Positions 45,215 through 54,667 of a stretch of DNA of 64,000 nucleotides are shown here, piece by piece. The DNA comes from Saprospirales bacterium (lineage in GTDB: Bacteria > Bacteroidota > Bacteroidia > Chitinophagales > Saprospiraceae). Below the pieces are notes generated by a model. The model was given only the letters and a program-made list of their open reading frames with translations. It did not search any database and was not told where the DNA came from. The stretch is taken from the NCBI GenBank assembly GCA_007693915.1, contig RECS01000163.1, positions 1 through 64,000 of the forward strand, written 5' to 3'. How positions within the stretch are numbered: position 1 is the first letter of the stretch; each line of letters begins with the position of its first letter. The translations under genes and the position numbers were made by a program.

Positions 45215-48200
45215 TTAATGACCTATGATCATTTTTCTACTACTTTCCCAATTAACGGTGCTCAGTCTGTAATAGTGCGTACCACTCCATGTTTTGTCCA
45301 TTTGTAAGAGGTAAAAGTTCATTCCTTCCTGTCCGTCGAGTTCCGTAGATTTCAACAACCTTCCTGAACTGTCAAAAATCTCCAGCACAACCCGTTGGGC
45401 ATATGGTAGATGGAAAGGAATCTCAGTTTCAGTCGAAAAGGGATTGGGTCTGTTTTGATAAAGAGCATAATTGTCTTTTTCTATATCATCTTTGCTCTTG
45501 TCCCTTACCACAGGTCTGAATGTAGTTCCGTTTTTTCCATAGAATTCAGTAGAGAAACGCGTTTTGCTTTCCGGTAGCTGAATAGTACTATTTTGACTAT
45601 TATTACTTTCCTGATTGGAAAATACCAAAGAAAACAATGGAGTGTTTTGTTGGAATAAAATTTCTTCTGAAGTATACCAGATTAGCCTTAATATATTCAT
45701 TTCGGAATCCCAATGCCAGTTATCTGAAGTAAAGTCAGGTAAGCCGGATTTTAGGAGAAAGTCGTCGGCATCCCAATTTTCTGGAATTTCCAGTTCAATT
45801 TGAAATCCATTGAGCAACAGTTCATTGCCTATAGATAGCGTCCATTCCACCCCCATTGAGCTTGTGGTTGCAGTTTGGCTATACAATTCCAGTGCCGGTC
45901 TTATCCACCTTTGTCCTGAGGGGAAGTAATCTCCGTTTACGTCCCCTATTCTAATTGCAGACCAATTTTCATCATTGAAATCCTGGGATAAATTGTTGTA
46001 TTCGGCTTCTTCAGGCCAGCCTTCAGTCAGTGCATTTTGGGGATTACTAAAAACATGACCTTCAGGAATAAATCGCCAGAAATTACCGTGGGGAAAGTCA
46101 TTCCGTAACCCTAGAATGTATTGTTGCAAAAGAATGAGGTCAATAGTGTTGATTTTTCCATCCATGTTGACATCTGCTGCAATCAATCCATATGGAGCAT
46201 CGAGTAGCTCCTGATTTACGAGATGTTTTTGAATTTTTATCAGATCAAGGGTACTTAGTCCCTGAATATCTGACTCTTCTCTCTGCAATGATTTCAAATT
46301 GTCGGTTCCTGCCTCTAGTCCAAAAGAATAAGTGCCGTTACCATTACTTTCAAACTCCAATTCCTCCCCATCAGATAGGACAATGATTGCTACCTGTTCC
46401 AGAGGTTCGTTAAAAATTGACCCCAGAAAGCCGGATATTTCATAAATATTCTCAATAAGACAAAATTCAGTGTTATCCTGACTGCCAAAATCATCACCAA
46501 AAGCAAGTGTATCACCAGTAGCGGGATAAGTCAATAAATAAAACCCTTCATTCCCCTCCTGCCAGGTATTGCCTGCAAGTCCATCCCCAAAATCATCATA
46601 AATGATAAATTCAAAACAATTTCCATCGACACATAGAGGAATTTCAATAGTTTGGTTCCCAAGACCACCATAGTCTCCTCCATCAAAAAGAATTTGACCG
46701 TTTTCATCAAGCAGTTCCCAACTGATATCCTCCGGCCAAGGATCAAATTTAATGGTAAGCAAAAGCTCATGTTCAGCTGTTGCTACTTCAAATTCATATT
46801 CAAAGTCATCATTTAAAGGATTGGAGTCGTCCTCACCATTGGGTTGGTCAGTATAAACATAGAAGTCGATTGGACCAATGGGGAAGGTTGTTAGAGGTAA
46901 GGTAACAGTCTCCGATTGTCCTGAAGGTAAATTTCCTGTCCAGGAATAAGTACTTTCAGCACCTCCATTGAATGAATATACGATATCCACAGAATTAAGA
47001 GAATTGGTGCCAAAATTTTGAAGTACAACTACAGCTTCAATGTCTGTATCACAGGAAACAATGGCAGGATGGATGACACCGCTGATTCCGGCATCGTGTT
47101 CTTCAGGGCATTCTGTCAAACATCCGGCTCCATATACATGATCTCTCATGTGATCTCCGGGTTGTGGTCCAAATCCTTCGTTGAGGTTAATCCCTACACC
47201 TCCAATCAAATGACAGTAACTCATAACTGTTCCGCCCTGGGCCGGGATAGGCCCATCGCAGCCCTCTGAGTAGCCGGCTTGATGCCCACAACCATCAATT
47301 GCATCGTTTCCATTTCCATTCCACCAACAACTATGGGTATGTCGAGAACCCAGATTGTGACCCATTTCATGAGCGATTACCATTACAGTCCAGCTGTAAG
47401 TAGGTACATTTTGATAGGAAGAACTAATGCTGCTGAAAGCGATATTCCAATATTTGTCGTTACAAATATTTTGTATTAAATAAGCGACACCTCCACTTGC
47501 AGCATATGCTACCAAATGCGCAATGTCTCCGTTATAATTACCATCGAGTTCATTCCTGAACTGTGATAAATAATCACCTGAGGAAGGACCATCATAAGGA
47601 CTTGGCGTGTCCCAAATAAGGATTTCGCTAACCCTTGAATTGATATTTTCATTTGCGTAAAGGATAAAGACCTGACTAAAGGCACCCAAAACATATTCAG
47701 TAGCTGCACTGACAGACCCTTTGTCATCATGTATATCTTTTTCTACTTCTACGTAAACATTTACGCAATTTAGGCTGTCTGCGGATCTTGATCGCACAGT
47801 TTCCTCAGAATCAATAGCATGAAATTCAGCATTGAAATGGCATTTAAAATCATTGAGAACTTTTAAGTCCTTGTCCTCATAAATGATATGGTTATTTTTC
47901 GAATCATTTTCGAGAGCACCCAATGTATAATTTTTTCCATCGAAAGAAATAAATCCCATGATTTCATTTTCCAGCACACTTAAGCTGACCATGGAATTGG
48001 GGTGCCCCTTGACAACGCCCCAGAAAAATCTGGCGTTGAGGTTCCGTATTGGCCTATCCGGATTTGACGAACTAAACACCCTAACCTCTCTGGAGAATAA
48101 GTTCACCTCTTTTAGCTGTAAAGTTACCAATTGGTGGGAGTTTATCGGAATTCTGACTTGAATGATATTTCCATTGGATTCTAGCATTTTCTTGTGTATA

Positions 48201-48415
48201 TCCATTCTTAGGGAAAGGAGACTTCCTTGCATCAAAACTTCTGTTAACTGATTTGGAGATGCTGTGATTTCTGCTTGCAAATTAAATGGACTGAACATCA
48301 ACTCCCTATTGAATTGAGATTCATCCGGAGCAAAATCTATTATCCTTAAAAAATTCTGACCACTAAGATTCAGTGTAACAAGTGTAAAAATAAAAATAGA
48401 GAATATGTATTTCAT
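45215..48415 (-). CDS. M12B/reprolysin-type zinc metallopeptidase with dockerin-like motif and T9SS type A domain
   Basis: Secreted protease, 1066 residues from ATG 48415 (MKYIFSIFIFTLVTLNLSGQ signal peptide). A ~200-residue propeptide-like region precedes the catalytic domain, whose HEMGHNLGSRHTH motif (near residue 350) is the metzincin HExxHxxGxxH site, with a later Met-turn in VMSYCH. CARDB-like and other beta domains follow. Around residue 735, ADVNMDGKINTIDLILLQQYIL looks like a dockerin type I calcium loop. The tail LYQNRPNPFSTETEIPFHLP...MIIGH is the T9SS type A sorting domain. Related secreted metzincins act on extracellular proteins; no target can be named here. Divergent from the large adhesin gene. 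Confidence 0.87.
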   Translation of the reverse strand: MKYIFSIFIFTLVTLNLSGQNFLRIIDFAPDESQFNRELMFSPFNLQAEITASPNQLTEVLMQGSLLSLRMDIHKKMLESNGNIIQVRIPINSHQLVTLQLKEVNLFSREVRVFSSSNPDRPIRNLNARFFWGVVKGHPNSMVSLSVLENEIMGFISFDGKNYTLGALENDSKNNHIIYEDKDLKVLNDFKCHFNAEFHAIDSEETVRSRSADSLNCVNVYVEVEKDIHDDKGSVSAATEYVLGAFSQVFILYANENINSRVSEILIWDTPSPYDGPSSGDYLSQFRNELDGNYNGDIAHLVAYAASGGVAYLIQNICNDKYWNIAFSSISSSYQNVPTYSWTVMVIAHEMGHNLGSRHTHSCWWNGNGNDAIDGCGHQAGYSEGCDGPIPAQGGTVMSYCHLIGGVGINLNEGFGPQPGDHMRDHVYGAGCLTECPEEHDAGISGVIHPAIVSCDTDIEAVVVLQNFGTNSLNSVDIVYSFNGGAESTYSWTGNLPSGQSETVTLPLTTFPIGPIDFYVYTDQPNGEDDSNPLNDDFEYEFEVATAEHELLLTIKFDPWPEDISWELLDENGQILFDGGDYGGLGNQTIEIPLCVDGNCFEFIIYDDFGDGLAGNTWQEGNEGFYLLTYPATGDTLAFGDDFGSQDNTEFCLIENIYEISGFLGSIFNEPLEQVAIIVLSDGEELEFESNGNGTYSFGLEAGTDNLKSLQREESDIQGLSTLDLIKIQKHLVNQELLDAPYGLIAADVNMDGKINTIDLILLQQYILGLRNDFPHGNFWRFIPEGHVFSNPQNALTEGWPEEAEYNNLSQDFNDENWSAIRIGDVNGDYFPSGQRWIRPALELYSQTATTSSMGVEWTLSIGNELLLNGFQIELEIPENWDADDFLLKSGLPDFTSDNWHWDSEMNILRLIWYTSEEILFQQNTPLFSLVFSNQESNNSQNSTIQLPESKTRFSTEFYGKNGTTFRPVVRDKSKDDIEKDNYALYQNRPNPFSTETEIPFHLPYAQRVVLEIFDSSGRLLKSTELDGQEGMNFYLLQMDKTWSGTHYYRLSTVNWESSRKMIIGH

Positions 48416-48558
48416 TACATTCAACTTATTTGTTAGGTAAGTACTTTCAGCATTTTCTTTATACTAAGGTACAAAAATAAAGCCATTTTTTATCGAAATA
48501 GTTGTAAATGAGTTTTTAAAAAAAAGATGAATCTTTAGGTTTTTAGTTTTTACTTGGC

Positions 48559-48566
48559 TAAATTTG
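48559..48566 (+). promoter_or_regulatory. -7 promoter box before the large adhesin gene
   Basis: TAAATTTG fits TAnnTTTG and lies about 22 bases before the ATG at 48588. It overlaps the TTG at which the ORF track begins the gene, so the ATG start is preferred. The -33 element is a T-rich stretch rather than a clean TTG. Confidence 0.45.
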
Positions 48567-48587
48567 CTTCCTTCAAATGGGAAGTCA

Positions 48588-51500
48588 ATGATTTTGAGGC
48601 TGGTTTTCCTCTTCGTAATTTTTTGCTGTACTAGCTCGTATTCAATTGCAGGTAATAATCCCTGTAGTGCTACGACTCTAAGTACGGATATGCTTGTTTT
48701 TGAAACAGTCAGCATTGGGATAAGCTCTTCTCCGGTTGAGGATCCTTCTTGTGGCGATTATCATGGGGGAGATGAATGGTTCTCTTTTATTGTCCCGGCA
48801 GGGGGTGATGTTGCCATTCAATTGCTTGAAGGTAGTATAACCAATGCTGCATTCGCATTATATTCCGGCAATTGTAATGATCTTGAGGAAATCCAATGCG
48901 TCGATGATTATTTATGTGGATCAGAGCCCATGCCGGCATGGTATTTTGAAAATTTGACGCCCGGAGCTACTTATTACTTGAGAATTTGGAATGAGGATGG
49001 TCCTGTACCCGGGAATGTGCAGATTAGGATATCTCATCCATCGGGTAATCCATATGAAACTATCGGATCAGCTACCAATATTTCTTTCGAGGGCTATAGT
49101 AATTGCATTCAACTTACTGCAGCAGTTCCCGGACAAGCAGGTTGTGCCTGGTATCCGGTGCAAGTAGATTTTTCCCAACCCTTTGAGCACCATTTTAACA
49201 TGTATTTTGGAACTATTCAGGGACAGGCTGGAGCAGACGGAATGGCAATAATCTATCAGATCAATGGAATATCGGTTTGCGGACAACCCGGAGCTGGTAT
49301 TGGCTATCAGGGCATAGGAAGCTCCTGGGGTATTGAATTTGATACTTATCAAAATGGTCCACCCTATATAGATCCGGTTGAAGATCATACAGCCATCAGC
49401 ATCAACGGTGATCTTAGCTTTCATCCATCAGGTCCGGTGACCCTAGGCTATATCAGTGATGGTGAATTCCACGATGTTGTTGTCAGTTGGGAACCAACAA
49501 CACAGCTTTTTAGAGTTTGGTTTGATGGTGTACTGGTTCACGATTTGAATTACGATATTGTCAATCAGGTGTTTGGTGGACAAACAATGGCATGGTGGGG
49601 CGTTTCAGCCTCGACAGGAGGAGCTGTCAATCAACATGTTTTGTGTTTTGATGATGTGGAGATAGAAAACCTGGCAAATGTTTATACTCAAGTGGAATTG
49701 ACAGTTTGCGAGGAAGAGCCAGTATTTTTGGAAGGAGATTTTCAAACTGAAACTGGGGTTTATGTAGATTATTTTACGGCTTTTAATGGCTGTGACAGCA
49801 TTGTAACCACCAATTTAATGCATTTTCCCTCTTCAGATCCGATTACTCTGCAGGAAGTGATCTGTCCCGGAGAGGTTTATTTTTTTAATGGAATTCAGGT
49901 TACAGAAGAGGGACTCTATGAAGCTTTTCTTACTGATCAATACGGTTGCGATAGTTTGGTTCTGCTACAAGCTGTTGTTCCCCATTTTGAAGTATATCTT
50001 GAACAGAATGGTCCCTTGAACTGCAATCTGGAATCAGTCACTATCGAAGCTTTCATTGAAACAGATGCTGATGAGGTAATAATTGATTGGGTCAGTTTTG
50101 GAGGGAACATAACTTCCGGACAATCCACCCAGCAAATTCAAGTAAATCAGGCCGGGGTTTATATTGCTGAAATATTTTTAGAAAAAAATGGTACTCTCTG
50201 TGGTCCTTATTTCGCTGAAATACAAGTGGATGAGTTTTATATTCATCCCTTTGGTGAAATTCAGATAATCGGTGATTTAGGTTGCAATGATGAAACAGTA
50301 ATCCTAAATGCTGGGAACATCTTTAATGCAGATGAATACAATTGGACAACTGTTGAAGGAAATATAATTGACCAACCCAATCTCTGGAGTATTGAGGTGA
50401 ATTCTTCGGGTTTGTACGTGCTTGAGTTAATTAACTCATTTTCAGGTTGCATAACTATTTTGGAAGTAGAAGTTGATCCACCACCGGGAGCACCCGAGGC
50501 TGGAATTGTTGTTGTAGATACTGCAGCATGCGGAAATCCGATTTCAATTTTGAGCGCAGTAGGCTCGTCAATGGGTGAACATATTGTCTATCATTGGTCG
50601 GTTGAGCAGGGTGAGATTATTGGAGATTCATCTGGATTTAATATTGAGTTGTTTAATGGGGAGCATGCATTTCTTACTGTAACAGATACCTCAAATAATT
50701 GTCGGTCAATTTTAACTCTCAGCCTTCCATTTATAGAAAATTTTCCAGATTTCAACCTCAATATATCCGGTGAATTCAATTGCCTGACAGATGAAGTAGA
50801 AATCACTGTTAATTCTAATGGTCTAATAGCAGGTGATCTATTTTTTACCTGGACTTTTGAAAATGAAGGGATCAAAACAGATACTGGAGCAACAATTTTA
50901 CTTGTAGAAGAACCCGGATGGTATCTTCTTGAAGTTTCTGAGATTACCGGCAGATGTCTTTTTATAGATTCTATTCAGGTTTTTGATAATTTTGAAAGAT
51001 CTGAAGTTGAAATTAATCATCCGGGTGATATAGATTGTCTGACAGATTCACTTCTTTTGACTGCAACTCTTTCACTGCCGGACTCAATTCTCAATTTTCA
51101 ATGGTCAGGTCCGGATGGAAACCCAATTCAAGAACAAGCGAATGAGCTTTTTATTTCTGAACCCGGACTGTATATACTGGAAGTTATTCACAAAAATAGT
51201 GGATGCTTAAGTAAGGATTCCATTCAAATAACTGACAATAGGGAATTACCTGAATGGGAAATGGCGAATTCTATTACTTTGAATTGCAATGAACAAAGTA
51301 TTGAAATTGTCCCAGAAATTCTTTTTCCAATAAACGAGGATGATCTTTCCTATGGATGGTTCTTAGATGGAGATGATGATCCTTTTTCAGATCAGAAATC
51401 TCAAGTATTTGACACGCCCGGTAATTATTTTTTGATAGTAAAAAATGAGCGTAATAATTGCGAGTCAGTTCAGCACCTGAATATTGAGTTGGATACTATA

Positions 51501-53303
51501 CCCCCGATTTTTGAAGTCCATTCACCTCTATTGCTGAATTGCGAAAATCAAGAAGCAATAATTGAAATAACTGATTTGTCATCTTCAGAAGGAATCATTT
51601 ACAGTTGGTCTAATGCCGATGGAGAAGAGCTTCAATCAGGGGTCCGGAAACAATTGGAGATTTCTGAAGCCGGTTGGTATTTTATCTTGGCAGAAAATCC
51701 GGAAAATCATTGCACAAGTCAGGATTCAGTTTGGGTGGATGAGGATTTCAGTGTACCTTCAGGGATTTTGACGACAGAGCCGGAATTGATTAATTGTATC
51801 AATAGGGAGGTGGCTCTGATTTTTATGCCTGATCAGGAAAATGATTCCTTGAAGCTGAACTGGACCCTAGCAGATGGATCCAATATCACCCAAACTGCTT
51901 TCCCTTATGTAATAACCACAGATATGGGGGGCTGGATTCAAATAGAAGTGATAAATCCTGTTAGTAAGTGTACTTTTAATACAGCAATAGAAATCCAGGC
52001 TTTTTTAAATCAACCACTAATACAACTTGATCTGTCAGGAGAAACGATTAACTGTGAGATTGAGGAAATTCAAGCTTTTTTTAATATCAACGGAATTCAT
52101 GAAAACTTACAAGTTACTTTGAATAATTCAGAAGGAGAGGAGACAGTTTTTTTTACTGCTCAAGGTGAGTTCCAAATATTCCAATCGGGAGATTTTCAAT
52201 TATTGGTTATTGATACTCTCTCACTTTGTGAGGATTATATCCAATTTGAGGTTGGCGAGGATAGAACTTATCCGGAATTAAATTTTTTACCATTCGATCA
52301 TTTGAGTTGTAGTAATCCGGAAATGACTCTTGAGGTTGAGGGAGATTTTGACCAATCTGAAGACTATAGAATAGACTGGTTTAGAGACGGGCAACAGTTA
52401 AATGGAATATCCGACTTGTTATACATTACTGATTTGCCGGGGCTTTATACTGTTTCTGTTAAAAACATGAAGAATGGTTGCGAGGCAGTTACTAATATGG
52501 AATTGTTGTATTTGGGCACACCGATAACATCCGTTGAATTATCCAAAAGAGAGGTAGACTGCAATGGGAAGAATGGGGCAATTTTTGTTGAAAAGATTGA
52601 AGGAGGGACTCAACCGATAAATTGGTTTGTGAACAATGAGCAAGTAGAGGACGGTGCTATCATAGAACCATTATCCTATGGAGAATACGAGCTACTTTGG
52701 GTGGACAGCCTCGGATGCCAATGGACGGAAAAGTTACTTTTGCCAGAGCCTTTGCAACTCAAAGCCCAAATACCGCCTTTGTATCAAATTGAGGAAGGAA
52801 GTGCTGTTGAGCTGAGACCTGAAATCAATAAAGATGAAAGTAATTTGGTTTCAATAGTCTGGGAACCCGAGTTATTTTTGGATTGCAGTTGGTGTTTATA
52901 TCCGGTCTCCAAACCTGACTATAGTATTGATTATCAGTTATGGTTGTTTGATAATATTGGATGCGAGCAATTGATCACTACACGAGTTGAAGTCAAAATC
53001 TCCAGGGATGTTTACATTCCAAATGCATTTTCTCCGGGGAATCGGGATGGAGTTAATGATTACTTTTTCCCCTTGAGTCGTGAAGGCAGGATTGCAGAGA
53101 TCACATTATTTCAGGTTTTTGATCGCTGGGGAGAAAAGGTTTTTTCTGTTGCAAATATTCCATCTGATAAGGAGGAAAATGGATGGGACGGTACTTTTTC
53201 CGGTGAGTTGCTAAACCCGGGGATTTTTATTTATCTCCTAAAAATAGAATGGGCTGATGGAGAGACCACTATTCACAGTGGTGAAGTCAATTTGATACAT
53301 TAA
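48588..53303 (+). CDS. Giant secreted adhesin: lectin-like domain, about ten Ig-like repeats, T9SS type B signal
   Basis: About 1571 residues from ATG 48588 (MILRLVFLFVIFCCTSSYSIAG signal peptide). An N-terminal beta-sandwich (about 25-155, GDEWFSFIVPAGGDVAIQL) is followed by an L-type lectin-like domain (about 160-370: GADGMAIIYQ, GIGSSWGIEFDTYQNGP). Then comes a run of about ten ~75-85-residue Ig/PKD-like repeats (about 470-1310), each opening with (L/I)NC or similar and closing with a second Cys (for example GLYILEVIHKNSGC), so each may hold a disulfide. A SprB-like unit follows (EVDCNGKNGAIFVEKIEGGT). The C-terminal ~85 residues, VYIPNAFSPGNRDGVNDYF through GIFIYLLK, are the gliding-associated CHU_C type B T9SS domain. 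Type B cargo is usually held at the surface. Candidate adhesin. Confidence 0.87.
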   Translation: MILRLVFLFVIFCCTSSYSIAGNNPCSATTLSTDMLVFETVSIGISSSPVEDPSCGDYHGGDEWFSFIVPAGGDVAIQLLEGSITNAAFALYSGNCNDLEEIQCVDDYLCGSEPMPAWYFENLTPGATYYLRIWNEDGPVPGNVQIRISHPSGNPYETIGSATNISFEGYSNCIQLTAAVPGQAGCAWYPVQVDFSQPFEHHFNMYFGTIQGQAGADGMAIIYQINGISVCGQPGAGIGYQGIGSSWGIEFDTYQNGPPYIDPVEDHTAISINGDLSFHPSGPVTLGYISDGEFHDVVVSWEPTTQLFRVWFDGVLVHDLNYDIVNQVFGGQTMAWWGVSASTGGAVNQHVLCFDDVEIENLANVYTQVELTVCEEEPVFLEGDFQTETGVYVDYFTAFNGCDSIVTTNLMHFPSSDPITLQEVICPGEVYFFNGIQVTEEGLYEAFLTDQYGCDSLVLLQAVVPHFEVYLEQNGPLNCNLESVTIEAFIETDADEVIIDWVSFGGNITSGQSTQQIQVNQAGVYIAEIFLEKNGTLCGPYFAEIQVDEFYIHPFGEIQIIGDLGCNDETVILNAGNIFNADEYNWTTVEGNIIDQPNLWSIEVNSSGLYVLELINSFSGCITILEVEVDPPPGAPEAGIVVVDTAACGNPISILSAVGSSMGEHIVYHWSVEQGEIIGDSSGFNIELFNGEHAFLTVTDTSNNCRSILTLSLPFIENFPDFNLNISGEFNCLTDEVEITVNSNGLIAGDLFFTWTFENEGIKTDTGATILLVEEPGWYLLEVSEITGRCLFIDSIQVFDNFERSEVEINHPGDIDCLTDSLLLTATLSLPDSILNFQWSGPDGNPIQEQANELFISEPGLYILEVIHKNSGCLSKDSIQITDNRELPEWEMANSITLNCNEQSIEIVPEILFPINEDDLSYGWFLDGDDDPFSDQKSQVFDTPGNYFLIVKNERNNCESVQHLNIELDTIPPIFEVHSPLLLNCENQEAIIEITDLSSSEGIIYSWSNADGEELQSGVRKQLEISEAGWYFILAENPENHCTSQDSVWVDEDFSVPSGILTTEPELINCINREVALIFMPDQENDSLKLNWTLADGSNITQTAFPYVITTDMGGWIQIEVINPVSKCTFNTAIEIQAFLNQPLIQLDLSGETINCEIEEIQAFFNINGIHENLQVTLNNSEGEETVFFTAQGEFQIFQSGDFQLLVIDTLSLCEDYIQFEVGEDRTYPELNFLPFDHLSCSNPEMTLEVEGDFDQSEDYRIDWFRDGQQLNGISDLLYITDLPGLYTVSVKNMKNGCEAVTNMELLYLGTPITSVELSKREVDCNGKNGAIFVEKIEGGTQPINWFVNNEQVEDGAIIEPLSYGEYELLWVDSLGCQWTEKLLLPEPLQLKAQIPPLYQIEEGSAVELRPEINKDESNLVSIVWEPELFLDCSWCLYPVSKPDYSIDYQLWLFDNIGCEQLITTRVEVKISRDVYIPNAFSPGNRDGVNDYFFPLSREGRIAEITLFQVFDRWGEKVFSVANIPSDKEENGWDGTFSGELLNPGIFIYLLKIEWADGETTIHSGEVNLIH

Positions 53304-53326
53304 GATATTTCTTTTGAAATTTCGAG

Positions 53327-53357
53327 TTGGATTTTCATTTTCCTTTGATTATCTTTG
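53327..53357 (+). promoter_or_regulatory. Promoter for the beta-helix-like lipoprotein
   Basis: TTG at 53327-53329 and TATCTTTG at 53350-53357, 20 bases apart, match the Bacteroidota pattern. The predicted leader is about 25 bases before ATG 53390. Confidence 0.6.
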
Positions 53358-53389
53358 CAGGAAACATTTATTAATTAAAAATCTTAACA

Positions 53390-54550
53390 ATGAAATTCAA
53401 CAAACTACTTTTACTCTTATTTCTTCCTCTATTTTTCGCTGCTTGTGACAAGGATGACGATAACGGAGGAGATGATCCCAATCTCGAGCCCATTGTATTG
53501 AGTGGCACGGAGAATGCACCACTTACTCTTGAGAACCTTTTTAATAATCCGGACCGTGTAGATTATATTATTCGAGGAACTTGGAATATTGAGTCTCCTG
53601 TTATTGTAGAACCAGGGGTACGTTTCATGATGGAATCCTCTTCTAGGATAAGGGTGAGAGCATCAGGGTCATTTAATGCTGTTGGTACGGAGGAGAATCC
53701 TATATACTTTGAAGGTGAGCAATCTGCTCAAGGATTCTGGGAATACATTGCTTTCGAAAGCAATAATCCCAACAATAGACTTGAACATACTATCATAAGA
53801 CATGGCGGGGGAAGCAATCTCAATAGTTATCCTGCGGCAGTGGTGGTAAGAAATAATGCTCAGGTAGGTATTGTAAATACGCAGATTTCGAATTCTCAAA
53901 GAAATGGTTTTTTGATCGGGGACGACAATTCAGTTTTATCTGAGTTCAGAGATAATATTTTTTCTGATTGTGCACTATACCCGATATCTTTGAGAGCTAC
54001 ACAAGCTCGATTTATGGATGCATCCACCGAATTTACTTCCGGAAATGGTTTTAATCAAATTCGTGTCTCAGGAAATACTATTAACTCACCAATGGTTATT
54101 CAGCCAGTAGCTGGTCCATATGTCTTTACAGAAAACACTAGAATTGACGCTCCTGTTGAAATTCTTCCCGGAACATATATTGAGATGGGTCCAGGGGCAA
54201 GAATTGATATGCGTTCCACTGGAAGTTTATCTGCTGTGGGTACGCCAACAGAAAGAATAACCTTCACAGGCGAACAAACTGCTAAAGGGTATTGGGATTA
54301 TATTTATTTCAATGGATCAAACTCTCCTAATAATCAATTTAAATATGTGGATGTTTCCTACGCGGGAGGGTCTAACCTAAATTGCTGTGGAGGTGCAATT
54401 TCATTAGCTAGTGGAGCCTTTTTCAGCATGGAAAATTCCTCTGTAACCAACAGTCAAAGATGGGGTATAAGAATACGTGGTAATTCTACCTTTGAGGATT
54501 TGAGTGGTAATGTGTTTTCTGGGAATGAAGTTGGTGATATTGATGATTAA
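53390..54550 (+). CDS. Two-fold repeated beta-helix-like lipoprotein
   Basis: 386 residues. The lipoprotein signal LLLLLFLPLFFAACDKDDDN has its lipid Cys at position 19, followed by Asp residues as often seen in surface-exposed Bacteroidota lipoproteins. The body is two related halves: residues about 38-185 (GTWNIESPVIVEPGVRFMM, SGSFNAVGTEENPIYFEGEQ) and 220-380 (NTRIDAPVEILPGTYIEMG, TGSLSAVGTPTERITFTGEQ), each ending with an NSQR-type segment. The regular short strands suggest a right-handed beta-helix. It may bind carbohydrate or act in envelope assembly; no family name is certain. Monocistronic, with promoter and terminator both visible. Confidence 0.75.
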   Translation: MKFNKLLLLLFLPLFFAACDKDDDNGGDDPNLEPIVLSGTENAPLTLENLFNNPDRVDYIIRGTWNIESPVIVEPGVRFMMESSSRIRVRASGSFNAVGTEENPIYFEGEQSAQGFWEYIAFESNNPNNRLEHTIIRHGGGSNLNSYPAAVVVRNNAQVGIVNTQISNSQRNGFLIGDDNSVLSEFRDNIFSDCALYPISLRATQARFMDASTEFTSGNGFNQIRVSGNTINSPMVIQPVAGPYVFTENTRIDAPVEILPGTYIEMGPGARIDMRSTGSLSAVGTPTERITFTGEQTAKGYWDYIYFNGSNSPNNQFKYVDVSYAGGSNLNCCGGAISLASGAFFSMENSSVTNSQRWGIRIRGNSTFEDLSGNVFSGNEVGDIDD

Positions 54551-54572
54551 TACTTAAAATTTACAGCATTAT

Positions 54573-54600
54573 AAAAAAGGGACCAATGCGTCCCTTTTTT
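54573..54600 (+). terminator. Intrinsic terminator after the beta-helix lipoprotein
   Basis: AAAAAAGGGA pairs with TCCCTTTTTT around an 8-base loop, with more T following. It lies 22 bases past the stop codon. Confidence 0.85.
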
Positions 54601-54667
54601 TGTTTTTAGAGTTTAGAAAAATATCCCTATCTTGCTCTAATAATTATAATGATTAAAATCCAACTTT

